A DNA stretch of 64,000 nucleotides from positions 496,001 to 560,000 of the forward strand of contig NZ_CP045178.1 of the NCBI RefSeq assembly GCF_009296025.1. Reading direction: 5' to 3'. Made by a program: the position numbers and the translations under genes. This document shows positions 62,128 through 64,000 of the stretch, piece by piece (the first letter of the stretch is position 1; each line of letters opens with the position of its first letter). The DNA comes from Streptomyces tsukubensis. GTDB lineage: Bacteria; Actinomycetota; Actinomycetes; Streptomycetales; Streptomycetaceae. The notes beneath the pieces are model-generated. The model searched no databases. It had not been told where the DNA came from and saw only the letters and a program-made list of their open reading frames with translations.

Positions 62128-63036
62128 TCAGCGGGCGGCGGCGTAGGAATCCACCACGAACTGGATGACCCGGTCCTGCAACGCGGCCCCTGAGGAACCG
62201 GCCCGCTTGATCATGTCCGTTCCGTGGAAACCGCTCTGGTCGATGACCAGTTCTTTCTTCCGGGCAACGGAAGCCGCGTAGACCTCACGGACCTGCTCCT
62301 CCACCGCGCCCTGCATGTCACCGGGCGATACCGCGAGAAGCGTCGGAACACGCAGCTTCCGCACCGCCGCCACGCCGTCCGCTCCGATGCACCGGGCGGG
62401 CGAGGACATCATCAACAGGCCCACCACCCGCAAGGGCGTGTCGACACCGGCGACCGCTGCTGTCGTCCCCCCGCACGACGCCCCCGCCAGGAACGCCTTC
62501 TTCGCGCCGACACGTCGCAGTTCCGCCAGTCCAGCACGGGCGTCCCGGTCGATGTGCTCGTTGACGGCCGTCTTCTGGGACGCACCGTGATTGCGGTACT
62601 CGGGGATCACCACGTGGTAGCCACGCTTCGCCAGCTGCTGCCCGATGTCGACGAACGAACAGATGCTGTAGCCCTGCTCGTGATCCAGAAGAACACCGTC
62701 GGGGCCCTCCCCCAGGACCAGCGCCGACAGATGCACCCTGTCACCGGTCGTCAGCGTGGTGGCTTTACTCCTCAGGTCCTTGGGCACACAAGTGTTGACG
62801 AGATACCCCCGAGCCGTGCGCACCGTGCGGTCGGGAGAGCTCGGCTTGTACGAGGCCGGCTCATGGTCCGGCGGTGCCGCGGGAGCACTGCTCCGCGCCC
62901 CGGAGGGCGTCGGCGCGGTGGGTGTCGCAGCCCCCGCTTCTCTGTCGTCACGCCCGGACCCGCCGGCCGGGCCCGCACAGCCCGACACCAGGCCCAGGCA
63001 CGCCAGGGCGGCGGCGACAGCTCTGACTTTCCGCAT
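62128..63036 (-). CDS. Alpha/beta hydrolase lipoprotein
   Basis: ATG 63036, with GAGGAAG just upstream, gives 302 residues; ATG 63054 in frame adds six. The signal ends in a lipobox-like LVSGC, so it is anchored to the outer face of the membrane. After a Pro/Thr/Ala linker, the domain shows DGVLLDHEQGYSICSF, VVIPEYRNHGASQ, the nucleophile in FLAGASCGGTTAA (GASCG, with the Ser followed by Cys), and PTLLAVSPGDMQGAV. The final His is in DQSGFHGTDMI. It is 88 bases upstream of the secreted hydrolase gene, so the two may be co-transcribed. Confidence 0.83.
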   Translation of the reverse strand: MRKVRAVAAALACLGLVSGCAGPAGGSGRDDREAGAATPTAPTPSGARSSAPAAPPDHEPASYKPSSPDRTVRTARGYLVNTCVPKDLRSKATTLTTGDRVHLSALVLGEGPDGVLLDHEQGYSICSFVDIGQQLAKRGYHVVIPEYRNHGASQKTAVNEHIDRDARAGLAELRRVGAKKAFLAGASCGGTTAAVAGVDTPLRVVGLLMMSSPARCIGADGVAAVRKLRVPTLLAVSPGDMQGAVEEQVREVYAASVARKKELVIDQSGFHGTDMIKRAGSSGAALQDRVIQFVVDSYAAAR

Positions 63037-63460
63037 AGTCTTCCTCAGTCTCATCTTCGGCGGCGACGTGTCTCGCGCATGCTGGACACGCACGGCCGCA
63101 CCGGGGCGGAACAACCCCCACGCCTTGACAGACGTACGGACCTGCCCGAGGTTGCAGGCCGCGATGATCAAAGTTGTGGAAGCGGGAGACGGTCGGGCCA
63201 CGCCACAGCCTTGCTGCGCCCGCACCGCGTGGTGAACTGCAACCTGTCGGCGCCCCAGACGTCCTTCCCAGTAGAGGGCACCCCCCTGGAAGCCCTGAAC
63301 CATTCGATTCACGCAACAGGTTGACGCATATGCCAGAAATAACCCGCTCGGAGACCATCCGTGGCAGCATCCCGGCGTCTCCACGGCGCTCCGGACCGGA
63401 TGACGGCCGGCACACGCAGCGTCAGGACCACGTCACCGCGCGCCCGGGGAAGCGCCGCTG
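63037..63460. other. Divergent promoter region
   Basis: These 424 bases lie between the divergent hydrolase and sigma-factor genes. A plus-strand frame ending at 63461 with an ATG at 63330 overlaps the sigma start (TGATG); it would encode about 43 residues and could be a leader, but I do not trust it. Confidence 0.35.
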
Positions 63461-64000
63461 ATGACTGCCGTTTCCGCCTGTGAAGGTGTTCTCCCGCACA
63501 GCCGATGGCGATGGCTACTGGCCCGCCTCTTCCACGACCGAAACACATCGGAGCTGAGGGGCCGGCTGTCCGGCACAGCCTCGGAAGAAATCGACGCGCT
63601 GTACCGCCACCGCAGGCTCGACCTGGTGCGCCTGGCCGTCCTCCTGGTGGACGACATTCCCACAGCCGAGGATGTCGTCCAGGAAGCCTTCGCGGCCCTC
63701 TACCGACGTCACAGCGACACGCTCGACAACATCGCCGACCCCGAAGCCTACATACGGCGCAGCGTGGTCAACACCTCCAGGGACGTGTTGCGCAGGAGGC
63801 GCACCGTGCGGGCCTACATCCCCCCGCGCATCCTCCCCGCACCACCACCGGAAGACGAGATCCTCCTCAAGGAAGAACACCAGGAAGTGTTGCGAGCACT
63901 GAGACTGCTCACCGTGCGCCAGCGGGAGGTCCTCGTCCTCAGATACTGGTCGAACTTGTCCGAAGCCGACATCGCGGCAGCCTTGGACCTGTCTCGGGGC
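63461..64000 (+). CDS. ECF sigma factor, N-terminal part (cut by window edge)
   Basis: The frame is open from ATG 63461 to the window end with 180 codons and no stop. Region 2 is seen in EIDALYRHRRLDLVRLAVLL and TAEDVVQEAFAALYRR, and the start of region 4 in LRLLTVRQREVLVLRYWSNL and SEADIAAALDLSRG. This matches actinobacterial ECF factors of the SigE/SigM kind. The remaining C-terminus, and any anti-sigma gene, lie to the right. Confidence 0.88.
   Translation, partial: MTAVSACEGVLPHSRWRWLLARLFHDRNTSELRGRLSGTASEEIDALYRHRRLDLVRLAVLLVDDIPTAEDVVQEAFAALYRRHSDTLDNIADPEAYIRRSVVNTSRDVLRRRRTVRAYIPPRILPAPPPEDEILLKEEHQEVLRALRLLTVRQREVLVLRYWSNLSEADIAAALDLSRG

Overview
The window is high-GC DNA with strong third-position GC, GTG/ATG starts that often overlap the previous stop by 4 bases, and gene families typical of Streptomyces. 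It looks like a chromosome arm: many accessory and biosynthetic loci, no ribosomal or central-metabolic operons, and no tRNA, rRNA, IS element or CRISPR array that I could recognise.

Layout. (1) 1-9138, plus strand: a tightly overlapping operon cut by the left edge. It encodes an aminotransferase end, a NodU/CmcH-type carbamoyltransferase, a P-loop kinase fused to a GT2 glycosyltransferase, two glycosyltransferase-like/sulfotransferase fusions, two free-standing sulfotransferases and a UDP-xylose-synthase-like SDR. A convergent cysD follows (9272-10225). (2) 10975-14107: a three-gene overlapping operon of methyltransferase, TruD-type pseudouridine synthase and MurA/NikO-like enolpyruvyltransferase, the gene combination expected for an octosyl-type C-nucleoside antibiotic. 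An orphan peptide-binding lipoprotein follows. (3) 16957-24856: dxs, ispG, a polyprenyl diphosphate synthase, ispH, a ferredoxin and a class I terpene cyclase, i.e. a dedicated MEP-to-terpene locus. Small unknown genes, a PHA-regulator-like protein and an ABC1/UbiB kinase lie next to it. (4) 27223-29053: a divergent ArsR regulator and MFS exporter. (5) 29366-33810: a Tat-exported PLP enzyme, divergent from a phosphatidylserine-decarboxylase-like pyruvoyl enzyme and a cytoplasmic S10 serine carboxypeptidase. (6) 33911-38470, minus strand: a three-gene unit of small winged-helix-like protein, STAND-type NTPase and membrane-anchored type-1 periplasmic-binding-fold protein. (7) 38620-42238: two gene relics, a cobalamin riboswitch and an iron/B12/F420-0-type ABC importer. 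(8) 42324-47578, minus strand: a complete but divergent urease operon ureABCFGD. (9) 48780-59254: a carbohydrate locus with a SIS isomerase, three Gfo/Idh/MocA dehydrogenases, an ABC sugar importer, a ROK repressor with two matching palindromes, and a BadF-type kinase. (10) 59367-64000: an SDR, two exported alpha/beta hydrolases and the start of an ECF sigma factor cut by the right edge.

How the parts work together. Regions 1 and 2 lie about 1.8 kb apart and could be one pathway: nucleoside core formation by TruD and the enolpyruvyltransferase, amination and carbamoylation, glycosylation and sulfation, with CysD feeding PAPS supply. The radical-SAM cyclase such a pathway needs is not in the window, so this remains a hypothesis. 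Region 3 makes its own isoprenoid precursors for one terpene cyclase. Region 6 has the architecture of a signalling or conflict system that I cannot assign to a described family.
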